DNA of 64,000 nt. It comes from DASSUW01 sp963835525. Lineage in GTDB: Bacteria > Actinomycetota > Thermoleophilia > Solirubrobacterales > Solirubrobacteraceae. A model generated the notes under the pieces. That model was not told where the DNA came from. It was given only the letters and a program-made list of their open reading frames with translations, and did no database searches. The DNA lies in the NCBI GenBank assembly GCA_963835525.1, contig CAWIFM010000008.1, forward strand, positions 1,426,001 through 1,490,000. The letters run 5' to 3'. A program made the translations under genes and the position numbers. The stretch's first letter is position 1, and every line of letters begins with the position of its first letter. This document shows positions 8,603 to 17,413 of the stretch, one piece after another.

Positions 8603-8818
8603 GCGAAAGGACCCGCTCAGCGGGGCCTTTCGATGCGCCGAAGAGGACTCGAACCTCCACCCACTAAGTGCGGACCAGGCCCTCAACCTGGTAACCCGGG
8701 TGTCATGTCCGTCCGGGCCGCGCCAGATCGTCGTGGCAACATCCAGATCGTCCGATGCGTCCGTATCGTCCGCATTTCGGGACGACTCGGCACAGTTGGG
8801 TGTGTGCTCGGCGTAGGG
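8603..8818 (-). repeat. tRNA-Leu-associated repeat, copy A (with bidirectional terminator)
   Basis: Read on the minus strand, it contains a hairpin block, then the 3' half of a tRNA-Leu. The tRNA part has anticodon arm 8675-8691 with loop TTGAGGG (anticodon GAG), a long variable arm, T arm with TTCGAGT, acceptor 3' strand and CA ending near 8634. A hairpin at 8604-8632 (CGAAAGG / CCTTTCG arms) follows and can terminate in both directions. The 5' half (acceptor 5' strand and D arm) is absent, so this is not a functional tRNA. The variable arm differs from copies B-D, and the inverted-repeat block near 8730-8785 is flipped. The outer block cggcacagttgggtgtgtgc matches copy E at 57783. Confidence 0.8.
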
Positions 8819-8909
8819 GAGAGCCGTGCGGACGCTGGCTGGGGCGACGAGCGCTGTCACGGGCATGAACGTCCGCTCGTAGATGGCCATCCCCGATAGC
8901 GGCCGGGAG

Positions 8910-10718
8910 CTAGCAGATGGCGGTGAACGCCGCGACGTTGTTGGTCTCGTCGCGTTCGTCGACCTTGGAGCGCGAGTCGGCGGTCGCTTGGTGCGTTGCT
9001 TCGCACTCGAGCGAGTAGGTGCGGGTCTGCGAGGCCCCCGCGGCGAGCCCCGAGAACGCAAAGTCTCCGACCTCGGCGAGCGTGACGGTGAAGGCGCTGG
9101 CGGGAGCGGCGCCTTGGTTCCGGACGGTGAACTCGCTGAGAGTGAAGTTGCTGATCACGAGATCGGGCTTGCCGGTCGGTGGAGACGGTGGCGGTGGTGT
9201 CGGGGACGGCGGGGATGGCGGCGGCTCGATCCACCGAGAGCACGACACCTCGTCGTTGAAGCGCCGCACTGCGCCGGAGCCGTCGCCGAACTTGGGATCT
9301 CTGGCCGGGAAGCCGGTGCCGATCAGATCGACGCTGCGGCCGCGACAGCCACTCTTGTGGCGGAAGAGGCGATAGCGGGCGCCGCTCGGGAGGCACCATC
9401 TTGCAGCCGAGCTCTTGTCCTCAAAGCCCTCGACTCGGTCGTAGTTCTCGTAGTCGCGAAGGCCGCGGTCCAGGTAGTCGATCATCACGCCGCGGTCACC
9501 GTCGAAGCCGGTGTCGTCATAGAGCTCCACCCAGGAATCGAGGATGCTGGTGCAGCTCGATCGGTGCGGCGCGGGACGAAACTCCTCCGCCTTGACGCTC
9601 CCTCCTGGTCCGTCGTTGTCGTGCTCGGTGCCGTACAGCATCAGTTCGCCGCTGGGCGTCACGTATACGCCACCCGCGGCGTCGAGGTTGCATTGCGCGC
9701 CGCCGGGAGATCCGCAGTAGAGGTGTCGCGAGGCGATCTTGCGAATGCGCGGCGTACGCGGAGTGCGCTCAAGCCTGAAGAGATCGGCGAAGTCGCTCCC
9801 TGGTCCGCCAGCCGCGTTCCGGTGCGTGCCGATCAAGTAGAGGGTCCCCCCGGGGTCGGCGACGAGCCCCAGGTTCTGATAGTTGCCGAACTCGCTGTCG
9901 CCACCCACCAGCTCGCTCTCCCTCCAGGTTGCGACGTGGTCAAAGCGCGGATCGGTCAGAGCGGTGCCCACGCGTGAGAGATAGAAGTCGAGCGTGTTGG
10001 CGTTCGCGCCGCCTACGATCAGGAGGTAGCGCCCGTCGCGCAGCTTTGCGATCGAGACTGTGCCCGCACCCTTGACCCCGGTGGCGTGCGGAAGCATGCC
10101 GGTCCGGCGCGGACGCCGCGGGTCCGCGAGATCCCAGAAGACGACGCGCGAGCGCGAACCCTCCTCGAGACCCACGACGACGAACTGGCCGACCGACTGG
10201 ATCCCGCCGGAATGGTCGAAGCCGGGGTCTGAGCGGACCACCTCCACCACGCGGTCACCGGCGGGCGGCCGCCGTTGGTCGGAGCGAGCAGCGATCCGGT
10301 TCGAGCGAAAGCGCTCACCGGAGCCGTCGCGCGAGGCCATCGCGACGACCACGAAGCTCACGTTCTTCCCGGAGCGCGACACCGCGAGGAAGCGCCCCTG
10401 GTTCGCCGTCAGCCGCTGCACCCCCTGCCAGTGCTTGCTCATGCTCACATCCGGCGCCGGGCCCATGCGAAACCCGAGCAGGTCGCCGTGGTCGCGCAGC
10501 CGACGAAACTGGGACTTCAACGCGCGCACAGGCGGGTTGCAGTCCCGTGCGCCCCACTGGCACGACACGTCCGCGGCAAAGCCGCCCTGCGCCGCGTCCA
10601 CCCCGGTCCGCGCGCCGCCCGCGGGAGCGGACGCGACCACCAGTACCAGCGCACCGGCCGCTGCAACGCCGCGGAGGCAGCGAACGATTGGCTTATGCGC
10701 TCCCATCCCGCCGAGCAT
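8910..10718 (-). CDS. Secreted protein with I36/crystallin-like and CARDB domains
   Basis: A 602-aa protein with an N-terminal signal peptide (hydrophobic GVAAAGALVLVVASAPAGG, about residues 16-35). Residues about 60-390 are beta-rich, possibly a propeller-like fold with cysteine pairs. Near 390-500 comes a beta/gamma-crystallin or peptidase-inhibitor-I36-like region (VELYDDTGFDG, RYRLFRHKSGCRG). A proline-rich linker then leads to a CARDB-like adhesion domain (PDLVISNFTLSEF, ending ETNNVAAF). It is probably exported and surface-associated. Ligand or enzyme activity unknown. No obvious operon partner: it is preceded on the same strand by a frameshifted methyltransferase and followed by repeat copy A. 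Confidence 0.75.
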   Translation of the reverse strand: MLGGMGAHKPIVRCLRGVAAAGALVLVVASAPAGGARTGVDAAQGGFAADVSCQWGARDCNPPVRALKSQFRRLRDHGDLLGFRMGPAPDVSMSKHWQGVQRLTANQGRFLAVSRSGKNVSFVVVAMASRDGSGERFRSNRIAARSDQRRPPAGDRVVEVVRSDPGFDHSGGIQSVGQFVVVGLEEGSRSRVVFWDLADPRRPRRTGMLPHATGVKGAGTVSIAKLRDGRYLLIVGGANANTLDFYLSRVGTALTDPRFDHVATWRESELVGGDSEFGNYQNLGLVADPGGTLYLIGTHRNAAGGPGSDFADLFRLERTPRTPRIRKIASRHLYCGSPGGAQCNLDAAGGVYVTPSGELMLYGTEHDNDGPGGSVKAEEFRPAPHRSSCTSILDSWVELYDDTGFDGDRGVMIDYLDRGLRDYENYDRVEGFEDKSSAARWCLPSGARYRLFRHKSGCRGRSVDLIGTGFPARDPKFGDGSGAVRRFNDEVSCSRWIEPPPSPPSPTPPPPSPPTGKPDLVISNFTLSEFTVRNQGAAPASAFTVTLAEVGDFAFSGLAAGASQTRTYSLECEATHQATADSRSKVDERDETNNVAAFTAIC

Positions 10719-10867
10719 CCCAACAGCGCGACCGCATGGTCAAGCCGGTGCTCGAAGCTCGTCCGCGCGGCGCCGATCATCCGCAGCAAGCTCGGCGGCG
10801 TTCGCTTCATCGTGCACCCCGCCGACAGTCGCCGGCCGCCGAAGGAGTGATGGCGTTGGCTGCGCAG

Positions 10868-11705
10868 CTACGACGCCGACACAACGAGCGACGTGGCCGG
10901 CAACTCGGTCTGCCCGGAGGCGCCGAAGGCGTCGAGTTGCTCTGCGATCGCGCCTCGAATCCACATCCGCTCGTCCTCGCCCAGACGGCTGAGCACCATC
11001 GCGATTGCCCCTGCGGCGCTGTTGAGGAACTCCCAGTATCCGTCCACTCCTGCGAACCGGAAGCCGAACGCAACCTCTTCGATCGCGGGATCTGCGAAGC
11101 CGGCTTCGGTGAAGAGGAGGCACAGGCGATCCCGGTCGGCGAGCGCCAGGATTCCGGGTGCGCCGGCTTCCAGCGGCGGGATGTGACCGCGCTGCTGGAG
11201 CACGCGCGACGGGAGCGCAGCCCACGGATTCTGCTCGGGCCCGGCAAACACCGCGCACGCCACCCGCCCGTCTGCTCGCAGCACGCGGCGCGTCTCTCGC
11301 AGCGCGGCGGCCGCATCCGCCATGAGCATGTAGCCCCAGCGGCAGAGCACACCGTCGACGGACCGATCCGGGAGGTCGAGACGCTCGGCATCGAGGACGC
11401 GACACTCGACGTTGTCGAGGCCAAGCTCGATTGCTCGTCGACTCGCAACCTCGACCATCGCGCCGGCGAAGTCGCTGACGATCACCCGTCCGGTCGGTCC
11501 AACGAGCGTGGCCGCAGAACCCCACGACTCCCGTACCCGCCGCCAGATCGAGGATCGCGTCTCCCGGAGACGGCGCGAGCAGCTCGAGCATCCTTTCGGT
11601 CACGGGCTGCGCGCTCTCCTCGAACCACGCGTGACGTTCGTCCCAGCCAGGCGCCATCGCCTCCCACACGGCATGGCTGGCGCGCCTGTAATCGGCCCGG
11701 TCCAT
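10868..11705 (-). pseudogene. Class I SAM-dependent methyltransferase, frameshifted
   Basis: The ATG at 11705 opens MDRADYRRASHAVWEAMAPG and runs through motif I, LDLAAGTGVVG. Near 11505 the frame must change by one base (an extra base in a ggggtt run). The second frame then gives IVSDFAGAMVEVA, the ubiE-like CRVLDAERLDLPDRSVDGV segment and a normal C-terminus ending at 10868. Joined, it makes a complete methyltransferase of about 278 aa of the UbiE/menG-like type with unknown substrate. Because only one base separates it from an intact gene, a sequencing error is as likely as real inactivation. Confidence 0.75.
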
Positions 11706-11991
11706 ATCCGCTGGACCCTAATCAGCCTCGCGGTGCTCGGCGAAGCCGCTCTCGCTTCGCGGTGGATGCGAGTGCGTGGGGTGAGCGTCGCCTCCCGCAA
11801 CTGCCACGAGCAGCCCGCGGCGCCAGAGAAGCACGCTCATGGCAGGCTGGACCTGCGGCCACGGTCACGGCCGAAGCGCGCGGTACGCCGACAGAGCGAC
11901 CACCGCGACGAGGCAACGGAACTAACGGCGTACGGGATCGACCGTAGGGCCGGTTGGCAGGCGCCTGCCCTGCGAGGGCGCGGCTGGCAAG
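11706..11991. other. Intergenic stretch, no gene seen
   Basis: No frame has protein-like composition. It holds a perfect 7-bp inverted repeat, gcgaagc (11740-11746) and gcttcgc (11754-11760), upstream of the methyltransferase. It has no T tract, so an operator or structural hairpin is as likely as a terminator. Confidence 0.5.
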
Positions 11992-12246
11992 TCAGTCCGA
12001 CGCATGGACGACCTCCGGACCGGGGCTTTCGAGCGGGACGGCCGTCCACGTGGCGCTGGTGCGCCTGGCGAGGCCGGCGGACGCAAGTTTGCGCAGCGTC
12101 TCTCTCAGCTCGGCCTCGGGAATGTCGAGGTCATCGAGCAGGCGCTTGACCGACCGGCCCATCGCCGCGCCGGCCAACCACGTGTACACCTCTCGTCGTT
12201 GTCGCGGCTGCCTGTTCAGCGTGGCGGCGTCAGCCCGAGCGATCAT
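11992..12246 (-). CDS. Small winged-helix DNA-binding protein
   Basis: An 84-aa protein starting at the ATG at 12246, with a GGAAAGG ribosome-binding site eight bases upstream. The sequence reads as a winged helix: a helix in RREVYTWLAG, a turn, VKRLLDDLDIPEAELRETLRKLASAGLA as helix-turn-recognition helix, then a short strand TWTAVPL. Such single-domain proteins are usually local transcriptional regulators. It is divergent from the Vps62-like operon at 12490, and the intergenic space holds a palindrome at 12363-12376. A much longer open frame on the same strand continues upstream but is an antisense shadow of the neighbouring operon. Confidence 0.65.
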   Translation of the reverse strand: MIARADAATLNRQPRQRREVYTWLAGAAMGRSVKRLLDDLDIPEAELRETLRKLASAGLARRTSATWTAVPLESPGPEVVHASD

Positions 12247-12362
12247 CTGATGGATCCTTTCCGGCGGTGCTCCCCGGCCGGTGGCGTTGCTCTCTTCAGC
12301 TGAGCGTCGCCACATGCAACACCGCGAGTTCGCGGCAGGCGCGGCAGCGAATGCCGCGCCAG

Positions 12363-12376
12363 CATTGTGCGCAATG
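12363..12376. promoter_or_regulatory. Palindromic operator candidate between divergent genes
   Basis: CATTG-TGCG-CAATG, a 5-bp inverted repeat with a near-symmetric centre. It lies in the 243-base space between the winged-helix gene (start 12246) and the Vps62-like gene (start 12490), in an AT-richer patch (gatactag next to it). Its position suits autoregulation and control of the divergent operon by the winged-helix protein. Confidence 0.4.
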
Positions 12377-12489
12377 ATACTAGCGTGCGCTGCGGGTGTC
12401 TGCTCTGCCGGCCGGATCCGTCCCGCTCGGGACGACCGGGCGTCGGGACGGTCTATGTATTTCGATCGTTCAGACAGCGCTCTTGACCG

Positions 12490-14685
12490 GTGTATGCCGA
12501 GCGTGTTCGGATGGCTCTGATGAACGAGTGGGCCGCGAAGGCGGTCACCTTGGTGGTCGTGGGCGCCGCGATCGTAGGAACTGTCGCGCTGTGTCTCTCG
12601 GTCCCGCCGAAGATCGGTATCGCGATCGCCATCTCCGTCGTGGTTGTCGCGGCCCTGGCGACGGTGCCGTCCTGGGGCCGGCACGTCCTCTCGGCGGTCT
12701 GCGCCACGCTGCTGGCGCTGCTCGCGCTCGTTGCGCTCGCGGTGTTGACCCGCGTCGTCCTCAATGCGCTCTCGATCGAGGGCCGGCTGCCGATCTGGCT
12801 CGGGCTCCTCCTCGCGCTCGGCGTGTTCTTCGGCGTCGCGCTGTGGTATCTGCGCGGCAACTGGCTCGGCGGCGCCGGCGGAGGACCGGCGATGCTTTCG
12901 CCGCAGTGGGGCTGGATCGGATCGGCGATCGTCGCGGCCGCGCTCGCCATGGTGGTCGTGATCGTGCCGCCGCTCGTCGTCGGAGCGCTTGAGCCCGAGC
13001 CGGAGGCCGTCGCCAAGGGTCAGGGTGTCGTGTCGCAGATCGATGTGCTGCTCGTCTCCGAGCTGCCGCGCGAGGGCGCAGCCGCCGACGCGCCGGCCGA
13101 CACGGCGCGCAGCGGCCGTGTCGCGGCCTACGCCCATGCTGCCGGTTTCGACGTCCGCTACTCGGTCGGGTTCGCGACCGCGGAGGGCGTGCGCTGGACG
13201 CTGGCCGGCGCCGATGACGAAGCGAGGGCGGTCGCCGCGTTGGGCGACCCGGACGCACCTACGGTGACGGCGCCGGCGCCGCTGAACGATGCGGACCGCG
13301 TGCTGGTGCTGATCGTCGACGGCACGCCCCCGGTGGTCGGCGAACCCACGACGCGGCCGAACGTGCCGAGACGGCGCGGCGAAGTCGCGCGCTGGCGCCG
13401 CGTCGCCCGCGCCGCCGCTCCTAGCGGGACGACTACCTACGCGCTGCTGGAGACCGTCGGCGCTCGCCGCCTGGGCGAGTGGAAGTCGAGCTTCATCCAG
13501 CGCGGCACGCACGTCCGGCGGGGCGGCGCCGTGTCGGTCCAGGGCCTCGCGAGCCGGGCTGTCACCGACGCCGCGGTGCGGCTGGCGGTCGCCGCCCCGA
13601 GCGCGCAGGAGGACTTCACGCTCGCGCTCCGGCACCGGCCGATCCTGCGCTTCGACAGCGGCGAGCGCGCGCCGCGGCCGCTGGCGATCGAGGACCTGTT
13701 CGCGACTGGCAAGGTCGAGCTGTGCTCCTCCCACCGGGCGAGCAGCACCGACTGCGAGCCGGTGGCCAACGCCCGCGCGCTCATCAACGGCGGTACCCAT
13801 CTGCAGCTGCCCCTGCCGACCGGGGGCGAGCTTCGCAAGATGGCGAAGGACGAGCTCGCACAGATGACGGGGGCCGGCACCGGCGGCACCGCCGCGGAGC
13901 CGGTCACCGAGGGCCTGGCGGCGCCGCCGCCGGCGACGCCGCCGCCTGCCGTCGCGCCCTCCGGGGCGCGGCCGCTCGGCGCGGGGAGCGCGATCTACGT
14001 GCACCCCGTGCCGGCGGACTCTGAGGACGCCAGCCTGCTCTACCTCGACTACTGGTGGTATCTGCCTTACAACCCTGCCGGCTCGGGCAGCGGCGCGTTC
14101 TGCGGGCCCGGACTCGTGATCCCCGGCATCAGCTGCTTCGACCACGTCTCGGACTGGGAGGGCGTCACCGTCGTACTCGATCGGACCCGACCGGGCATCG
14201 AGCCGACGCCGGTCGCCGTCCACTACGCCCAACACTCGAGCGTCGTCCGCTACGACTGGCCGGCGCTCGAAGCGGCGTGGCGGAAGGACGACACGGCTCG
14301 AGCCATCCTCGCCGAGACGGCCGACGACGCGCCGCGCCCGCTCGTCTTCGTCGCCAGCGGCACCCATGCGTCGTATCCGCGGCCGTGCCCCGACAAGTCC
14401 GAGTGCCGGCAGGTGGTCGGTGGCGCCGAGGAGAACGAGCACGACGGCGAGCTGCCGTGGGCGGGAAACACCGCAGTCGCCTGCGGCACCGCGTCGTGCC
14501 TTCAGATGCTGCCGACGTCCCGCGGGGGGCGGGACCCGGCACTGTGGAACGGGTTCGAGGGCGCGTGGGGAACGCGCAACTGCTTCATGACCTACTACTG
14601 CGACTCCTCGTCGCCGCCCGCCGCGCCGGGCCGGCAGGGCCGCTACCAGCGGCCGTGGGAGCACGACGGAACACGGAGGCCGTGA
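12490..14685 (+). CDS. Membrane-anchored Vps62-like protein
   Basis: Up to 731 aa. The GTG at 12490 and ATGs at 12511 and 12520 are all possible starts; none has a strong ribosome-binding site. The N-terminus has about five membrane helices in the first 175 residues. A long extracytoplasmic or cytoplasmic part follows, with a Pro/Ala-rich linker near residue 475. The C-terminal 220 residues carry the Vps62 signature: LDYWWYLPYN, DHVSDWEGVTVVLD, VHYAQHSS, VASGTHASYP. This domain occurs in plant DUF946 and fungal Vps62 proteins; its biochemical role is not established. Two bases separate it from the FAD oxidase gene, so they are co-transcribed. Confidence 0.8.
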   Translation: MYAERVRMALMNEWAAKAVTLVVVGAAIVGTVALCLSVPPKIGIAIAISVVVVAALATVPSWGRHVLSAVCATLLALLALVALAVLTRVVLNALSIEGRLPIWLGLLLALGVFFGVALWYLRGNWLGGAGGGPAMLSPQWGWIGSAIVAAALAMVVVIVPPLVVGALEPEPEAVAKGQGVVSQIDVLLVSELPREGAAADAPADTARSGRVAAYAHAAGFDVRYSVGFATAEGVRWTLAGADDEARAVAALGDPDAPTVTAPAPLNDADRVLVLIVDGTPPVVGEPTTRPNVPRRRGEVARWRRVARAAAPSGTTTYALLETVGARRLGEWKSSFIQRGTHVRRGGAVSVQGLASRAVTDAAVRLAVAAPSAQEDFTLALRHRPILRFDSGERAPRPLAIEDLFATGKVELCSSHRASSTDCEPVANARALINGGTHLQLPLPTGGELRKMAKDELAQMTGAGTGGTAAEPVTEGLAAPPPATPPPAVAPSGARPLGAGSAIYVHPVPADSEDASLLYLDYWWYLPYNPAGSGSGAFCGPGLVIPGISCFDHVSDWEGVTVVLDRTRPGIEPTPVAVHYAQHSSVVRYDWPALEAAWRKDDTARAILAETADDAPRPLVFVASGTHASYPRPCPDKSECRQVVGGAEENEHDGELPWAGNTAVACGTASCLQMLPTSRGGRDPALWNGFEGAWGTRNCFMTYYCDSSSPPAAPGRQGRYQRPWEHDGTRRP

Positions 14686-14687
14686 CC

Positions 14688-16028
14688 ATGAGCGAGCGAC
14701 CCGTGATGACCGACTGGGCGGAGCTCATCTCGTTCCGCCCCGAGCGCATCCTCCGCCCGCGCAGCCTGGACGAGCTGAAGGCTGCGCTCGAGCAGGTGCA
14801 CGCGCGCCAGGGCCGCGTGCGCGTGCCCGGCTCCATGCACTCGTGTTCGGAGATCGTGGTGGCGGAAGCCATCCTCGACAGCTCGGGGCTGCCGAAGACG
14901 ATCGAGTTCGACGACGGCGACGCGGCGGTCGAGGCGTCGGCCAATGTGTCGCTGCACGACTTTCTGGCCGCGCTCGGGCGTCGCGGCAAGTCGGTGACCG
15001 CGACCGGCGGGACCGACCATCAGACGCTGGCCGGTCTGATCTCCACCGGGACCGCGCCGGCCAGCTCGCGCTGGTCGCTGTACGAGCTGCTCGAGTGGGT
15101 TGAGGTCGTGACCGTCGAGGCGAGCACGGGCCGCGCGGTGGAGCGCCGGATCGCGCGCGGCGATGAGGACTTTCCCGCCGTCGTCTGCTCGCTCGGGCTG
15201 CTCGGCGTACTGACCCGCATGCGCTTCCGGCTGGTCGACGAGCGCCACTTCGCGGTCGTGATGAAGGTCGTCGACGTCGACGACGTGCTGCCCGACCTCG
15301 ACGCAACGTCGGCCCGGTACGACTTCTGGCGGGTGAACCTGGTGCCCGACAGCACCAAGGCGCTGCTCTGGGCGGCCACCGCCATCCCGCGCGACGAGTC
15401 CAGGCCGGACGGCGACTACCCCGAGGATCAGTCCGAGCAGATCCTCGACGTCGTCTTCAAGGTGCTCGACAAGCTCGGCGGCGAAGGCCCGCTGCTCAGC
15501 GGGCCGCTCGAGTTCGTCTACGACGTCATGGCGCGCACCTATGACGAGCGCAACTTCACCGGCCCGCTGCGCAACATGCTGCCCGTGGACCGCCGCGCCC
15601 CGCTGCGCGTGGCGATGGCCGAGTGGAGCTTCCGTCCGCAGGACCTGCAGCGCGTCCTCGGAGAGTGCGAGCAGTACTTCGGGGAGCACAGGTGGCCGAA
15701 CATCCCGACCGAGATCGAGCTGACGAAGGTGGACGGCAGCTTCATGTCGGCGTGGAACTGGGACGGGCTGCCCTACATCGCGAAACTCAACTTCATGTAC
15801 CTCACCGAGGTCTGCAGGGAGCCGGAGGAGAAGGCGGCCATCTTCAGCCACCTGCGCGGGCTCTGGCAGCACCTCGAGCGGGTCGGCATCCCTTTCAAGG
15901 CGCATTGGGGGAAGATCAACTTCATCGACGCCGAGTTCGCGCGCCGCAACCACGACGTCGAGCGGTTCCTGCCGCTGGTCTCGCCGATGTTCCTGAACCG
16001 ATACCTGGAGGAGCGTCTGCCGTGCTGA
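14688..16028 (+). CDS. FAD-binding oxidase, aldonolactone-oxidase-like
   Basis: A 446-aa protein from the ATG at 14688, two bases after the previous stop. The N-terminal FAD-binding PCMH-type fold has VPGSMHSCSEIV, where His51 is a candidate for covalent flavin attachment. The central ATGGTDHQTLAGLISTGT segment follows, and the C-terminal ALO-like domain ends with HWGKINF near residue 405. Relatives oxidise aldonolactones or alditols with O2. The exact substrate is unknown, and KINF replaces the usual KxH-type ending. The stop overlaps the next gene's GTG by seven bases. Confidence 0.8.
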   Translation: MSERPVMTDWAELISFRPERILRPRSLDELKAALEQVHARQGRVRVPGSMHSCSEIVVAEAILDSSGLPKTIEFDDGDAAVEASANVSLHDFLAALGRRGKSVTATGGTDHQTLAGLISTGTAPASSRWSLYELLEWVEVVTVEASTGRAVERRIARGDEDFPAVVCSLGLLGVLTRMRFRLVDERHFAVVMKVVDVDDVLPDLDATSARYDFWRVNLVPDSTKALLWAATAIPRDESRPDGDYPEDQSEQILDVVFKVLDKLGGEGPLLSGPLEFVYDVMARTYDERNFTGPLRNMLPVDRRAPLRVAMAEWSFRPQDLQRVLGECEQYFGEHRWPNIPTEIELTKVDGSFMSAWNWDGLPYIAKLNFMYLTEVCREPEEKAAIFSHLRGLWQHLERVGIPFKAHWGKINFIDAEFARRNHDVERFLPLVSPMFLNRYLEERLPC

Positions 16029-17137
16029 TCGACATCCACGCCCACCCGGCCATGAACGCGTTCCTGTGGGGCCGAGACCTGCGCCGCCACTACTGGACGG
16101 GGCCGGTGCACACGTTCAACCCGCTGGCCAGCCTGAGCGACTTCAAGCTGCTCGAGAAGGGCGGGGTCGACGTGCTGTGGTCCTCGCTGCACATCCCCGA
16201 GCGCCAGTTCCTCGAGTGCGGGGTCATCCGCTTCTTCGCACGCTTCTTCGCCGGCGGGCGCCGGCTGCTGAACGAGAATCCGTGGGACAACCTGCTGGCA
16301 CAGATGGCCGACATGGAGCGGCAGGTGGCGCGGGCCGAGCGGTTCGAGTTGGCCCGCTCGAACGCCGAGTTGGATGCCGTGCTCGCGGCCCGGAAGATCG
16401 CGATCGTCCACACCGTCGAGGGCGGTGACGTCCTCTCCGCCGGCCTGGCCGAGAGCGACGTGCCCGGCCGGCTCGCCCGCGTCGATCACCTCGCCGACCG
16501 CGGCGTGGCCTCGATCACGCTGGCCCACCTGTTCCCGAACGACCTCGCGGGCCACGCGGAGGCGATCCCCGCGGACCAGCGAAAGTTCCCGATCTGCCCG
16601 CTCGACACGGGCGTCGACCTCTCGCGCGGCCTCACGGCCGCGGGCCGCGCCGTGGTCGAGCGCATGGTCGAGCGCCGCATCCTCCCCGACGTCGCGCACT
16701 GCACCCCGGTCGCCCGGCGGGAGATCTACGACCTCGTCGACAACCGCATCCCGATTGTCGCGTCGCACGTCGGTGTGCGATCGATGAACGACGTCGAGTA
16801 CAACCTCGACAAGGGCGACGTGGAGGCGATCGCCGCCTCCGGCGGCGTCGTCGGCGTCATCTTCATGCCGTACTGGCTCGACAGGGCGAACCCCGGGCCC
16901 GGGCTCGACGCGATCTGGCGCACGATGGCCACGCTGCACGAGTGGACCGGATCGTGGGAGCACGTCGCGATCGGCACCGACTTCGACGGCTTCACCGACC
17001 CGCCGGACGACTGCGCCGACGCGAGCAAGCTGCCGCTCGTGCGCACACTGCTGCAGGAGCACGCGCTCGCGCCTCCCGATGTGGAGGCGGTGCTGGGCGG
17101 CAACGCCCGGCGCGTGCTGCGCGACGGCTGGCGCTGA
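16022..17137 (+). CDS. Membrane dipeptidase (peptidase M19 / renal dipeptidase family)
   Basis: A 371-aa protein from the GTG at 16022, overlapping the upstream stop by seven bases. The amidohydrolase-type barrel starts with DIHAHP (His6 and His8 as first metal ligands), then HTVEGGD with the bridging Glu, VASHVGVRSM with a His, and IGTDFDGF with the catalytic Asp. These are the M19 zinc-site motifs. Family enzymes hydrolyse dipeptides, often with a D-residue, or beta-lactam-like amides. No signal peptide is visible, so it is probably cytoplasmic here. Last gene of the Vps62-oxidase-dipeptidase operon. Confidence 0.85.
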   Translation: MLIDIHAHPAMNAFLWGRDLRRHYWTGPVHTFNPLASLSDFKLLEKGGVDVLWSSLHIPERQFLECGVIRFFARFFAGGRRLLNENPWDNLLAQMADMERQVARAERFELARSNAELDAVLAARKIAIVHTVEGGDVLSAGLAESDVPGRLARVDHLADRGVASITLAHLFPNDLAGHAEAIPADQRKFPICPLDTGVDLSRGLTAAGRAVVERMVERRILPDVAHCTPVARREIYDLVDNRIPIVASHVGVRSMNDVEYNLDKGDVEAIAASGGVVGVIFMPYWLDRANPGPGLDAIWRTMATLHEWTGSWEHVAIGTDFDGFTDPPDDCADASKLPLVRTLLQEHALAPPDVEAVLGGNARRVLRDGWR

Positions 17138-17204
17138 GCTCGCCACGTGAGGCGGCGCTGTAACAGATGGCCCGAGATCTCGAGCAAGAGGTCGACCACG
17201 AGTT

Positions 17205-17358
17205 GAACGGGTGCGACCCGTCCAGGACTCGAACCTCCACCCGGTTATCCCGGACCAGGCCCTCAACCTGGTAACCCGGGTGTCATATCGTCCCGAAATG
17301 CGGTCGATATGGACGCATCGGACGATCTGGATGTTGCCACGGATGTTGCCACGCGAAC
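17205..17358 (-). repeat. tRNA-Leu-associated repeat, copy B
   Basis: On the minus strand it has the anticodon arm (17255-17271, anticodon GAG), variable arm CCGG-GATAA-CCGG and T arm as in copies C and D. The acceptor side is different (tcctggacgggtcgcac instead of tcctcttcggcgca), and the terminator block is missing. The hairpin block (17296-17332) is shortened, and the tgttgccacg segment is tandemly duplicated (17331-17353). It separates the convergent dipeptidase and epimerase genes. Confidence 0.75.
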
Positions 17359-17413
17359 CCGCCCCTCCAGCACGGGAGATCCGGCTTCGTGACGCAAGCG
17401 GCCGGCGATGCCG

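Noticed and set aside
11992..14664. An 890-codon minus-strand frame
   Set aside because: Only its last 84 codons (11992-12246) read as a real winged-helix protein with a ribosome-binding site; the rest is antisense to the Vps62-like gene.
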